From Rugalucina vietnamica (Eukaryota; Mollusca; Bivalvia; Lucinida; Lucinidae), in assembly GCA_964017185.1 (NCBI GenBank), contig OZ024875.1, positions 64,041,043-64,105,042 on the forward strand: a DNA stretch of 64,000 nucleotides. Direction: 5' to 3'. Below the pieces are notes generated by a model. That model saw nothing but the letters and a program-made list of their open reading frames with translations. It had not been told where the DNA came from and made no database searches. The position numbers and the translations under genes were made by a program. This document shows, piece by piece, positions 21,701 to 35,000 of the stretch (its first letter is position 1; every line of letters begins with the position of its first letter).

Positions 21701-24700
21701 GCAAGCATGAATGGATTGCGATTATCGGATTAGGAATAAATGGACAATTAAGTAAACGCGGGCGTAAAGGTTTGACAACTTTGTTTAATGATCTCGTTTA
21801 TCATCTACTTTCTGATAATCCATTGCGGGATGTGTATCCCTTGGCTTATTTTCACAATGTTTGTGACCTATCTAAGAAAACAATAGGTGTCATTCACGCT
21901 CGCCGGCAATGAATTCAGGTTGCCAAGCGGGCACCCTAACATAGGGCCTAAGCACCCTACCATGATTGCATTAAACTAGGCTTGCCGACGTTTCAATCCG
22001 TGTCAGGCAATCGGGCAATTGCTTATTTCTAACACTGTAAAATTATTCAAGTTTTTGCCGAATTTCGGCGAATGAGGGCTCCTACTGTTAGCGACAATCG
22101 ATTCCTGGACAGCATAATCCTGGACAACTTTTTTCAATTTTCAATTTGACTCAATCATCGTTACAACACTAATATTAAAGGTTTGAAAATTGATGGATTC
22201 CCTGGACTCGATAGTTTCTGATGTGAGAAAAGGGACTGTGAAATGTAGAATGTTAACTAGAACTTATATGCGTCAAAGTACAAGTCATAAATTTAAGAAA
22301 GCAACTGTAAGCGCATGTAAATCACGCCCGGTAAAGTGCAAATTGACCACTGCCGGTGGTCAACGTAAAAAAAAGTTGATATACATCTGGTGGTCGTTTT
22401 GAGCGTTTCCTGTTATTTGTTTTCGCGAGTTTGGTAGATGTGGAAGGTAAGATGTTTTGTGACCATAAACGTATTATAAAAATCAAAGAATGTCAGGCTA
22501 TCAGTTTTTTGCCGTTGAATGTCTAGCCGAAGTGGTAGTTGATATTATATCCGATATTGCTAAACTATGTGACTGAATAGCTAATGGACAAACGAAATTG
22601 AATTATGAGGACACCGACGGCATTGATTTGGATTTGGTTGTGTCTAGAATGCATCTCCATTAATGTTGCCGTGCCCCCTAACTGAAAACGACATCAATTT
22701 GCATTTTTGCTGGCTTTCTCTCACGATGAAAAGTTACATTGTAATCCCCATTGATCAATACGACCACCGCAACTTCAAGTTGACCGCCGGTACAAAATCG
22801 ATCTAAGTGTTGAAAGGAAAGCTTGAACTATTTTAAAATTATGTCTGAAAAGCTAATTTAGTGTTCATTTAATTAACTGCAACGACCATTGGTTACAGAA
22901 AGCTTGCAAAGGCACGATCAGGGCATTTTAACCTGTGTTTGACCAGATTCTACTTTCGTTTTCACTACCGATCAAACGGGCCGGAAAGAATTGCAGTATA
23001 ACGGTTTATTTTTTTCAACTACCACTTTGGCTAAACATTCAACGGCAAAAAACTGATAGCCTGACATTCTTTGATTTTTATAATACGTTTTTGGTAAAAA
23101 AACATCTTACCTTCCACATCCACCAAACTCGCGAAAACTAATAACAGGAAACGCTCAAAAAGACCACCGGATGTATATCAACTTTTTTTACGTTGACGAC
23201 CGTCGGTGGTCAATTTGCACTTTACCGGGCGTGTAAATGCTGTGGTCTATATGACGAAAACTTAGCTCATATGTTACTCGAATGTCCAGCTTTCATCCAA
23301 CAGAGAAAACCCATGTATGTACATGTATCAATAAAAAATCAGGTCATAAACTGCATTGGTGTTCTTAAGTGGAGAGAGTTGTTTGATAACAGAGACAGCT
23401 TGGTGAAACTCATATTATACTGTTCACGTGTTCCTATTATTAAAAAGAAATCCAAATATAAGAACATATTAAAAAAAACTACAGATCTGTGCTACAAAAT
23501 ACACTCAGCAAGGATCCAGAAGCTATTGACAGAGTAACATTCAACTGGCGTGTCCTCTAGGATTGTATATACTGTATATTCAGTTCTACATTGGTTGTTT
23601 CAAGCGCCCTCTATAAACTTTATAAAAAAAAGTCAATGAGCTCAAGAAGATAACCTACAGGAAATCTCCTGGTGTTCCAGAATTGGAAGTTAATACAAAA
23701 CAACGAACAAACAGCCTTTGATTTGACAATGGAGTATGGAAACATTTCAGTAACAGAATTAAAAAGCATTTGCAATGGTTATATTTTTCTCCGCTGTTAG
23801 AAATCTACTGTGATTCAGTTTACATCAGCTGGATTATTCAAATCAAGCTAGTTTTCTTATTCATAATTAATAAAAAATGTTAATCTTGTGACGTGCAGCG
23901 TGTTCTGAGTGGCTTGAACACTTAATTGGTGAGATGAAATGAGCTGGTGAGCCCGTCTTGCTCATCCAGCTCAGTAAGAAAATATTTTTGAAGTTTGAAG
24001 TATGACAATTGATGTAATAAATGACAAATGTTTCAAAAATGATTATACCCAATTAAGACTGAGTTTCTTACTCAAAATAGGATTAGCGCGTGTCCCCTTA
24101 AATATCTTGCTAAGGTAAGCTCAAATTAGAATTATGTAAAATGATTGCAGAATCAACCAGTTTTAAACATTTTTGCTGCACATTTTTCTACAAACTGAAT
24201 GCTCAATTGTGATAGGAAAATATACTATCTCAAAACAGTTGCAAAATATCTTCAAAAAGACATTAACAGGCACTAGGAAACACACTTTAATTATGCAACA
24301 AAATATTTACAAGCTTGCTGCAAAGTCATAGCTTACCTGGGGCGAATCCCTCGCAATTCTGTCTTCGCAAAATTACAATGTGAAAAACTTGTGACACTTG
24401 GACAAATGGTATATCAACTTCTGATTGTTGTGAGAACAAAACGCAATCAACTTGTGACTGACTACCTTATGAAAGTTAAGCGATATTTGTGCAATCGTTG
24501 TGAGACACTTTTACAAATGTCATGTGACTATCATTAATAAAAGTGAAAATAAAACAAAGTGACATTAGTTCAAACGTCATGATGATGATATATCTGTGGT
24601 ACAATTTTCTCACGACAGTTGTGCGACATACATGTATAATGAAAATCTGGCCAAAACTCATGAAATTGTTGCATGAATTGTGTGTTTTTTTTTTAAACTA

Positions 24701-27700
24701 AATCATAGCAAACTACAATATAATCAAGAACTTTCCTAAAAAAAAAGCAGAGAACCAATAATCAATAACAGTAATTATGGTTGAGATGGTCATTATGCAG
24801 TCTTGCGAAAAGTGCCTGTTTGGTAGATAAAACCAGCAAAATATATTTCATTTTGTCCAGCAAAAAAATTTTGTTCTGTCAGACAAATGTCCAGCAAAAT
24901 TTATAAGATAACAATGTTAATATTATGGCACTGTCCTTCAAAATAAGCTTTTGTCCAGCATGAATCATGCATTATTTGAGCTGCTTTATGTGAGAAACAG
25001 CCTTTGCTAATTGGAAAAAAAAATATGCAGACATCAGGAAAACGTCTGTGTAATGTGCACCCCCTTTAATCCTTCTGTTATATAGCAAAACTGAGGTATG
25101 CATGGGTATACCTATTTTTAGCTCACCTGAGCCGTTAGGCTCACAAGTTGTGAGCTTATAGGATGGCCATGATCCGTCGTCCGTCCGTCTTGTCGTCCAC
25201 AATTTCAAAGATCTTCTTCTCTGAAACCACTTGGCCAATCAAAGCCAAATTTTATAGGAAGCCTTTATAGGAAGGGGGAACAAAAGTGTATATGAATAAT
25301 TCAGGTCACATGACCAAGATGGCCACTACGCCCATATATGTTAAAAACTTTCAAAAATCTTCTTCTCCAGAACCCAAACTTTGGCAAAGGCCTAGGATCT
25401 TGAAACTTGGTATGTAGCATAAGGGACTCAAGGCCCATAATGTGTATATAAATCATGACCCTTGGATGACCTTGACCTATTTTATGGCAAGGTCAACTTA
25501 GGTCGCCAATGCATATGAATGGGGAAAATTGGTAAAATGTAATCAAATGGGGGAAAACTTGCTGGGAATAGGCAGATGGACAGAAAATGTATGTTTGTGA
25601 AAAAAATTTGTCTCCAGGGGTTTGTCTGCCCCAGCCCCGGGGCTATATACATGTATATTTCCATAATTATACCCCCGGCATTTATGCCGACGGGTATATA
25701 GTTTTCGCTTTTCCGTTTGTCCGTTCATATGTTCGTTGGTTCGTTCGTTTGTTAGTTCGTTCGTTATTCCGGAACGTTCGTGGAATTTATGTCGAAGTTT
25801 TTGTTAAAGTTTCTCTGGTGGTGTATATCTCATGAACTAATGATCAGAAACCATTCACATTTTAACCATAGGTACCCTATAGGGTTTGCTTTGTTTCTGT
25901 GAGTTTGGACCCTGGGTCCATCCCCGGGGGTGGGGCTAGAAGTAGGGCTGTAAAGATAGTCGATAGTATCGATGCATCGTGATAGATACTGCTGTGATAG
26001 TGCTATCGTGATAGTGTTTTCAACTATCGATAACTATCGCCGATAGTGCATCCAACTATCGATAGTTTTGATAGTTTGCTGTTTATGTATATTTTCAAGA
26101 TTTTTTAGGTGTCATGTTGCATTGGTTTTCTTAAAACATAAGAAAATTACAAGAACTTTCACATTCATGTTTGAGGTACATTCAAATGTAAGGCTGTTAG
26201 GGTCATATGGAATTCTCAAAAGTGTTTTTGACAATTTTCAAGTCCTGTGTATATGTTCTACGGTCTGAAATTATCAACAATTTAAGATCTTCAGGGATGG
26301 TGATAGTATCGTGATGCATCGTGATATTAAACCTGTGATAGTAATAGTATCGTGATAGTGTTTCCCACGATAGTGATAGTATCGTGATAGTCAAAATTTT
26401 GCATGATAGTCAGGCCTAGCTAGAAGTCAAAATCTAGGTCACCTTTACTTTGGGTCAAAGTTTTGGTTTAAGTTTCACTGATGGTGTATATCTCATGAAC
26501 CAATGATCAGAAACCATTCATATTTTAACCATAGGTACCCTATAGCGTTTGCTTTGTTTCGGTCAGTTCGGACCTTGGGTCCATGCCCGGGGGTGGGGCT
26601 AGAGGTCAAAATCTAGGTCACCTTGAAAATGTGCTATATACATAGTATTTTTTCAACTCTAAGTTCATATCTTAACAAATGCTTATAGGAATGTATTCCT
26701 GTTTGGATCATAGATACCCTTTAGGGTTGAATTAAATTCCATGGCAAGAAACTTTAGGGGTGGGGCTCGAGGTCAAAATCTAGGACACATAAAATACAGT
26801 AGTTAACAAGATTAATATTCTGTGTGTCTATATCTTGACAACCATGCATTAGAAAGCGTTCATGCTTACAACACAACATAGGTACCACATAAGGGCTAGG
26901 CTCACTGGTCCATGCATGGGGTGGGGGTGGGACCTGGTCAAGATCTAGGACTTTTTTTCTTTCTTTTTTTTTTTTTTTTTAAGAATGACATTCTTCTTTC
27001 ATTTCAATCTAGGACTGAGGACCTGACCGAAAATGTCCGCGCTTATGTCCTAGATTGGGTATACACGTCAGCTCTGTATACCACTCTAAAATAGATATGT
27101 CATTCTAAAACTACACTTCCCCATGAACAGTACTTTACACTGCTTATTAGCTCACCTGAGCCGAAGGCTCACAGGTGAGCTTATAGGATAAGCAGTCGTC
27201 CGTCGTCGTCCGTCCGTCCGTCCGTCCGTCGTCCGTCCGTCGTCCGTCCACAATTTCAAAGAAGAATATTTCTGAAGCTAGTAGGCCGATCTTGATCAAA
27301 TTTAATGTGAACCATAATTGGGTTAGGGGATTGATGGCATTAGGTTTTGGAGCAGATTGTATCAAAATTGTGGTTTCCATGGCAACAGATAGGTCCCATA
27401 GACTTACAATGGGAAAAACTAAAAAAATCTTCTTCTCTGAAACCACTAGGCCCACAGCTTTGATATTTGGTATGTAGCAATGGCTAATGGTCCTCTACAT
27501 AAATTGTGCCATTCGTGCCCCTGGGGTCAAATTTGGCCACGCCCCGGGGGTCGATAGTCTCCATAGACTTACTATGGGAAAAAAATTAAAAAATCTTCTT
27601 CTCTGAAACCACAGGGCCCACAGCTTTGATATTTGGTATGTGGCAATGGCTAATGGTCCTCTACATAAATTGTGCCAATCATGCCCCTGGGGTCAAATTT

Positions 27701-30700
27701 GGCCACGCCCCGGGGGTTGATAGTCTCCATAGACTTACTCTGGGAAAAAAAAATAAAAAATCTTCTTCTCTGAAACCACAGGGCCCACAGCTTTGATATT
27801 TTGTAGGTGGCAATGGCTAATGGTCCTCTACATAAATTGTGCCAATCATGCCCCTGGGGTCAAATTTGGCCACGCCCCTGGGGTCGATAGTCTCCATAGA
27901 CCTACAATAGGAAAAAAACTAAAAAAATCTTCTTCTCTGAAACCACTAAGCCAACAGCTTTGATATTTGGTATGTAGCAATGGCTAATGGTCCTCTACAT
28001 AAATTGTGCCATTCATGCCCCTGGGGTCAAATTTGGCCACGCCCCGGGGGTTGATAGTCTCCATAGACTTACTCTGGGAAAAAAAAATAAAAAATCTTCT
28101 TCTCTGAAACCACAGGGCCCACAGCTTTGATATTTTGTAGGTGGCAATGGCTAATGGTCCTCTACATAAATTGTGCCAATCATGCCCCTGGGGTCAAATT
28201 TGGCCACGCCCCTGGGGTCGATAGTCTCCATAGACCTACAATAGGAAAAAAACTAAAAAAATCTTCTTCTCTGAAACCACTAAGCCAACAGCTTTGATAT
28301 TTGGTATGTAGCAATGGCTAATGGTCCTCTACATAAATTATGCCATTCATGCCCCTGGGGTCAAATTTGGCCACGCCCCGGGGGTTGATAGTCTCCATAG
28401 ACTTGCTATGGGAAAAAAATTAAAAAATCTTCTTCTCTGTAACCACAGGGCCCACAGCTTTGATATTTTGTATGTGGCAATGGCTAATGGTCCTCTACAT
28501 AAATTGTGCCAATCATGTCCCCAGGGTCAAATTTGGCCACGCCCCGGGGGTCGATAGTCTCCATAGACCTACAATAGGAAAAACTAAAAAAATCTTCTTC
28601 TCTGAAACCACTAGGCCCACAGCTTTGATATTTGGTATGTAGCAATTGCTAATGGTCCTCTACACAAATTGTGCCATTCATGCCCCTGGGGTCAAATTTG
28701 GCCACGCCCCGGGGGTTGATAGTCTCCATAGACTTACTATGGGAAAAAAAATAAAAAATCTTCTTCTCTGAAACCACTAGGCCCACAGCTTTGATATTTG
28801 GTATGTAGCAATGGCTAATGGTCTTCTACATAAATTGTTCCATTCATGCCCCTGGGGTCAAATTTGGCCAGGCCCCGGAGGTTGATAGTCTCAATAGACT
28901 TGCTATGGGAAAAAATTCAAAAATCTTCTTCTCTGAAACCACAGTGCACACAGCTTTGATATTTTGTATGTGGCAATGGCTAATAGTCCTCTACATAAAT
29001 TGTGCCAGCCATGCCCCTGGGGTCAAATTTGGCCACGCCCCGGGGGTAGATAGTCTCCATAGACTTACAATGGGAAAAACTAACAAAAATCTTCTTCTCT
29101 GAAACCAAAAGGCCCAGAGCTTCTATATTTTGTATGTAGCAATGTTTGGTAGTCCCCATTATAAATTGTGCCAGTCATGCCCCTGGGTCAAATTTGGCCA
29201 TGCCCCGGGGGTCAATAGTGTCCATGCATAGACTTTCATTGGTCGATTCTCAATTAGTTTAAATCTCATGAGCTTACAATGTGATAATCTCTCAGGTGAG
29301 CTACAGGACCAATGGTCCTCTAGTTTCTAAAATGTACTTGATAAGGGTACTGTCTTTCATTGGTGATGTGAGGTTCAATGTCAGGGGTGAGCATGTGCCG
29401 GGTTGTTTAGGTAGGGGGTGGGGATGGGGGCTTGGTGGTTTCTAAAATGTACTTGATAAGGGTACTGTTTTTCGTTGGTTATGTGATGTTCAATGTCAGG
29501 GGTGAGCATGTGCCGGGTTGTTTAGGTAGGGGGTTGGGAAGGGGGCTTGGTGGCTACCAGCCGGGGGGTATACGTGCCTCTCAAGGCACTTTTTCTAGTA
29601 TTCAAACATCTTCTGCTCTGAAACCGCTCGGCCAATCAAAGCAAAACTTTATGTGTAGCATCCTTAGGAAGTTGGAAGGAATGTGTATATAAGTAATTTA
29701 GGTCACATGACCAAGATGGCTGCCATGCCCATAAATGGTAAAAACCTTTAAAAATCTTCTTCTCCAGAACCCAAAGGCTTAAGATCTTGAAACTTGGTAT
29801 GTAGCATAAGGGACTCAAGGTCCACAATGTGTGTATAAATCATGACCCTAAGATGACCTTGACCTATTTATGGCAAGGTTAACTTAGGTCACCAATGCAT
29901 TTGAATGGGGAAAATTGTTAATATATAATTAAATTGGGGAAAAGGCAAATGGACAAAAGAAGCCACTTGGCAAATCAAAGCTTAACTTTGTAATGTAAGG
30001 TTCATCCTTAAGAAGTGGGAACTAAAGTTTATATAAATAAACAAGATGGCCGCCGTGCCCATATACATGTACGGTAAAAACCTTTAAAAATCTCCGGAAC
30101 CCAAAGTTGTATAGTCTTGAGACGTGGCATTGGCGACTCAAGCTGCATAATGTGTTTATATACCAGATCTCAGGTGAGCGTTTACAGGACCATTGGTCCT
30201 CTTGTTCTTATTTTTGCTCCAAAATATAGATTGTGGGATGTGGATGCTCGTTAGAACTGCCTCACAAACGCGGTTCCAACTTGTACCCACAATCTATATT
30301 TTGAGCAAAAATATTGAAAATATCAAAGGTTTTTCCAATGAAATTTCCAGTTAAATTTCTGAAAAAAAAATCTCTGTATATTGCAAGGGCAAGTTTTCGT
30401 AATGTATCAGCTGACAGCTGTTGTGACTGAGCTGTTTTTGCATGATGTTTTGTTTTGTCATTTCAGGCCAGAATTGCCTCTGACTTTATTCTACATGCAC
30501 CACCTGGAGAGTTCAATGAAGTTTTTACAGGTAAATGCTGATATAATCTATTTCTTTTATCACCAAATGAGCGGCTGCATAAGAAAACATGCACTAGCTA
30601 AGACAAAGGCACAGATCAGCTGTGCAGTAACTGCACAGCTGATCAGCCCCTTGTTTTCGCAACATGGATAGTGCAATCTTTCTTCTTCAATCCGAAATTT

Positions 30701-31981
30701 CAAGCTTCTAACTATTTTACATGGCTGTACAGTTTGGTTTGTGTTGGACCTGGTCGGAAACCCAAATTGTTGGCTTTCTGACGCAAAGACTTAAATAAAA
30801 TACACGTATCAGGCGTGGTTTATTTGGCAAAGTTAAGATTAACATAAAGCTTAGAATTTTTCTTTTCCTGAAGGCAGAATATTGTAGTAAAATTACAAGT
30901 ACGAATTTAGTGTCAATTTTTATGCTGTTGTTAAAATTATCTGTTAAACCAACCCTCATCATCGAAACACTGAAGTATGTTAATGTGATGGTCAAGATTC
31001 TATTCTGATCTGCGGCAAATTGTTCCCAGACACTATATGCATCCTCCAGCTTTCTGTTGGCAGTCTAGTCCACGACGGATACCCCTCCGAACTCAGAATT
31101 GTACGGTTTGGATGGATAATCCATCCAATCCTTTTGGATGGATAATCCATCCAAAATTTTGCAGACGTTTGGAGCGTTAAACCCTCCAAATTTGTGACCA
31201 ATTATGGATGGATTTCCATCCATTTATCAACTTAATGGTGGATGGATTATCCATCCTTTCACTGAGACACTAGCACAACTTCAAACAGATCCCAGTGTAC
31301 AGAGAAATTGTGATTCCAGGACATCTCGGCCCATAACAAACAGGACATACTTGGCCCTTTTATTTGTAATACATTACAGTCACCATGGTGTTTATATCCT
31401 TCACTTTCACGCTTGGAAAAAAAAGAAAACAATCCACACAAAATCTTTGCTTGGTCATTGCATTTCTCTCGCAAAATCCACGGTACACATGTCCACGTTC
31501 ATTGCAAGAACGGAGTATGTTGCACGAGATATCAGCAGTCCCACAACAACGCACGCTTTCCACGTTCATTTCAGGCTCATGCAAACAGGAAAAGAAAAAA
31601 GTGATTCTTTTCCCTTTTTTATTGTATATATTTTTTTCTATATGCTTTTTCTTAAATCTTTCAATAAGTTAATGTAGTTGTTCTTTTTTTGTATTTTGTT
31701 TTCAAAGTTTTCAATCTTAAAGATCGACTTGACTTTTGATTACTAGTACATGTATCAAAGTTGAAACAAATTAAACGTAATTGTTGTTTGTTCGTTTGTT
31801 TGAATTATACAATACAACAATCTAATACAGGCCCTTATTGTAACGGCACCACGTGCGCTCGAAGCAGTGAACCTCGTTTCTTCCGCTAAAAGGCGGGAAA
31901 TGCCATGTACACACCCACCAATATAATGTGTCACATTTCCGCATCAATGAAGACTCGTGCAGATGATCTTTCTGAACTGGG

Positions 31982-32021
<40 letters not shown>

Positions 32022-35000
32022 GTTCAAGCATGTATACTTGTTTTCCTCTGTGGCAGTGTCGAAGAGGTTGTGCCGGGCAGAAACCTCAGTTGTGCACATT
32101 TTATCTCTTCTACATCTCCTGATCAAAGTCTGTTCTATTACGCCAAATAAAAATCCAAAGACCATTGTTCTCCGAGAAAAAATCGACATTGTATTTGATG
32201 TACAGAGGAACACTTGTACATTTACCTCTAAATTGATATACACATGTAGCTGAGCAGAGGGATCAAGCACACAGACGGCGTTGCTAGCTTACTTTTATCT
32301 TCCTTGACACGTGCTTAATTTTTTTGCTTGTCGAAAAACCCTGCCTTAACGTGTGCATCCGACGAAATGCATTAGTGGGATGGTCAAAACCATATTCTTT
32401 GAATGAACGAACCCAATGACCATAGTAAAACACCGCCCACAAAAGCAGTATACAGATGAACGGTCAGAAATAACCCTTTAATGAGTGACTACATGTCGAT
32501 CACTTTTCTGATCATGGCATTGTTCAGAATTGTAATGTTTGAAAAAAATATTTTTTTCTTTCATGTCCCCGTAGCAAGAGGTTCTGACTCAGCAATATCT
32601 ACCAACGCTGGGCAATGGCGTTAATCCAAAAGACACACATGAAGATAAATTGATTTTGGTTTGTCATTCCTAAGACTTTTTATGACCTATATTACAACAA
32701 TATACATTTTTGGAAAGATTTCGATTCCTGGTCGATGTTTTAGTAGGCTAATCTATAAAATGTGCGTGTTCGCATTTCACTGGTATTACAAGCTCTCGCA
32801 GCACGTTCATGTACATGCTAGAACATAGGAAGCGAGGTAGCCGAGTGGTAAGTGCTAGAGGTCCCGGGTTCGATCCCCGCCAGCGGCGAGGAAAATTTGT
32901 TGGTCTGAACACGCTTCCCCTCGTGTCATTTGCAGGAATGACATGATACAGTGCGCCGTTCTTCGAATCGGGACGTTAACTGGAGGCCCCCTGTGCAGGG
33001 ACAGTCATCCCCTGTAAAATACATAAAGATGCCTATACAGGTTTTATCCTCATGCATGTAGGCTCATCCTGCAAACACAACGGAGTGTACAATGTACACC
33101 TTCCAAGAATAATCAGAAATTGATTGATGGGAGTAACAAGAAAACAATACAAAACAGAGCATGGTCAACATCGCTCAGAATTCATACTGATATTTCCTCG
33201 AGGAAAGAGCGTGAAGGCTAGGTGTGTGCGATGTTACATACAGTGGACTTCAACCACGACGACAGAAACTTGGATGTCATCCGATATCATAAATACTTGC
33301 ACATCTGGTCATAGTTAGAATTGTTGTAGAGATCTACCATGAGAACCGAACATCTGACTAGTAATTTTTATATTTCTGACCGTTAAATGGTAGTAATTCT
33401 GTTAAGGGTCTATTTGTTTCATAATTTACATTGTCTGCGCATGTCCATATTCTTCAAACACAGTAGCTGGGCTGTCTGCTATGACGCATTACTATCCCTA
33501 AGAAAACATCAAGCAAACAAAACGTAATGTTTCAAAGTAAACCAATAGAATCAATATATCAATAACATTACTTACTATAGGTAAACAAAAATATCGTCGA
33601 TAAATATGCTCTTGAAACACGATCGATAAAATTCCACGAGGTGACTACATGGCGAGGACATCAGACGAGTTCCAGTGTATTGTTTAGGGCGTTTATGTGT
33701 GTATTCATTTATTTATTTCAGGTAGCTGATTGACCGCCTTCAGGGAAACACAATGTAATCGGATTACGATCTATGTTCTCTAATTGTTGTTGTTTGTTTC
33801 CACCTGGGGTTCAAACTGCACCCGTTTCTGATCGCCCACTCTTACCATACACGTACCTATATAATGGTCAAACATTGCTTTGTATGTCACTATATATGCA
33901 TAAAATACAGTCTTTTAAGCTGTTGACCGTGGTCTTGGGCGAAAATAAACATTTTTACAGTTACAGAAGGTCAATTAAAGCACCAAAATCCCAATATAGA
34001 TATTGATCTTTACGTCATGTAACTTTGAAAACCAAGAAGGATTGGTCGTGGATATCCAAAATGCATGTACAATTATAAAGTTTGTGACATGGGCGACGCC
34101 AAGGCGAGATTCCATCTCCACTATCTTACATGCATTTTAATAATGACGCTATTTTAGTCAACATATATCAGGTACACAAAATGAAGTGTTTCCCCCCGAT
34201 TTCAAAGCCTAGACAATATCAAGTACCTAACCTAAACTGATTGTTCATTGGTGTACAACAGCACTTTGAAATCAATACATTTCATACGGATACATTTATC
34301 TGTCTTGTGTAGCGGCCTAACGCTTAAAGCAATTTGCTCTTCATCATAATGACATGTCGGTTTAACTTTAAGCAAGATTGCGAGGAATGCTGCATGCAGT
34401 ATTTGTATCTGGAGATTTGTCGTCAGACAACGGTCGAAAGATTTTGTCAGCCGCGCTGTAAATAAGGATTTCTGACTGCTTAGTACAACTGTACTCTCTG
34501 GATGATGTTTGATCTATTGGTGTTTGTATTGGTTGCCTACCTGCGGCTGAGGTAATATACGGAGATGTGTCCCTGGTTGTAAGCTACAGCATAAAAACAG
34601 GGTACATGATCATGCGGATGATGCAAATGTTGAAACCTGCTGCTGTCGCCAATCTGAGTCATTCGCAAAACCCTGCTGTCGTTCGAGCATTTGGAAACTT
34701 TGGAATGTAAAAGTTCCATTTTGTTTTTGATTAGGATATGGTAAAACTATCGTAATAATCATTTTATCTAGCACTTCAAGTTCTAGCGGACAGCAAATCA
34801 TAAAGGAAACACTTACTAGCAAATGCTCACCGCGTTCAGTGAATATGATTTTACCGACAGTGTCCGACACAAACCAGCTTTTACTGCACCCTGAGATAGA
34901 TTTTTGGTTTAAGAGCAGAGATAGTATGGAGACAGGACCTCTGTTAATATTCTCATCCGTCCGACTGGAGAAGCCCGTGATCGAACCTGTGACACCTGGT

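Larger units (their letters stand above)
20105..23630 (+). pseudogene. LINE ORF2 C-terminus split by two DNA transposons
   Basis: Three coding pieces belong to one LINE 3' end. 20110-20493 contains '[20 protein letters not shown]'. 22188-22322 contains '[16 protein letters not shown]'. 23239-23537 contains a Cys-rich '[19 protein letters not shown]' motif and a stop. The gaps are filled by 20494-22171 and 22323-23233, each with target-site duplications. The element is 5'-truncated near 20105, with an A-rich 3' end near 23630. A small frame change near 22190 remains even without the insertions. CX2CX(n)HX4C-type C-termini are common in non-LTR retrotransposons. Confidence 0.85.
25667..29598 (+). 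mobile_element. Pearl-like (Helentron-type) element E inside D1
   Basis: It starts with a hairpin ttatacccccggc-atttat-gccgacgggtata, then a (GTTC)n block, then cores with 'tatctcatgaac', 'accataggtaccctatag' and 'gggtggggctaga'. After the D2 insertion it continues as two 115 bp units (29325-29560). It ends with hairpin gtgcct-ctca-aggcac, then tttttctag. Hairpin plus CTAG is the Helitron-type 3' end. The D copy at 46801-46834 (minus) shows the uninterrupted target. Confidence 0.85.
25119..30205 (+). mobile_element. Pearl-like (Helentron-type) element D1, interrupted
   Basis: It starts with the family D hairpin tagctcacctgagcc...ggctcac...gtgagc, then a (GTCC)n-like block. It ends 'ctcaggtgagcgtttac' plus hairpin aggacc-att-ggtcct plus cttgt. 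It is split at 25666/29599 by element E. It contains the family phrases 'aggtcacatgaccaagatgg' on both sides of the gap. The junction with its host is between T residues with no duplication, as for Helentrons. Confidence 0.85.
25031..30403 (+). mobile_element. MITE family F copy opened by nested insertions
   Basis: The left part (25031-25118) ends 'gggtatacctatttt' and the right part (30206-30403) begins 'tcttatttttgctcc'. In the intact copy at 54071-54355 these are contiguous. The right part holds the palindrome with 'acccacaatctatattttga' and the terminal 'caagttttcgtaatg'. The host ends about 60 bp before CAPZA exon 2. Confidence 0.85.

Noticed and set aside
30717..30995. 92-residue minus-strand frame in CAPZA intron 2
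   Set aside because: Its C-terminal part is the end of MITE A copy 2; the rest has no family resemblance.
31204..31677. 157-residue plus-strand frame, the longest in the window
   Set aside because: It lies over a dispersed repeat that recurs inverted at 37480-38425, and several other frames overlap it on both strands.
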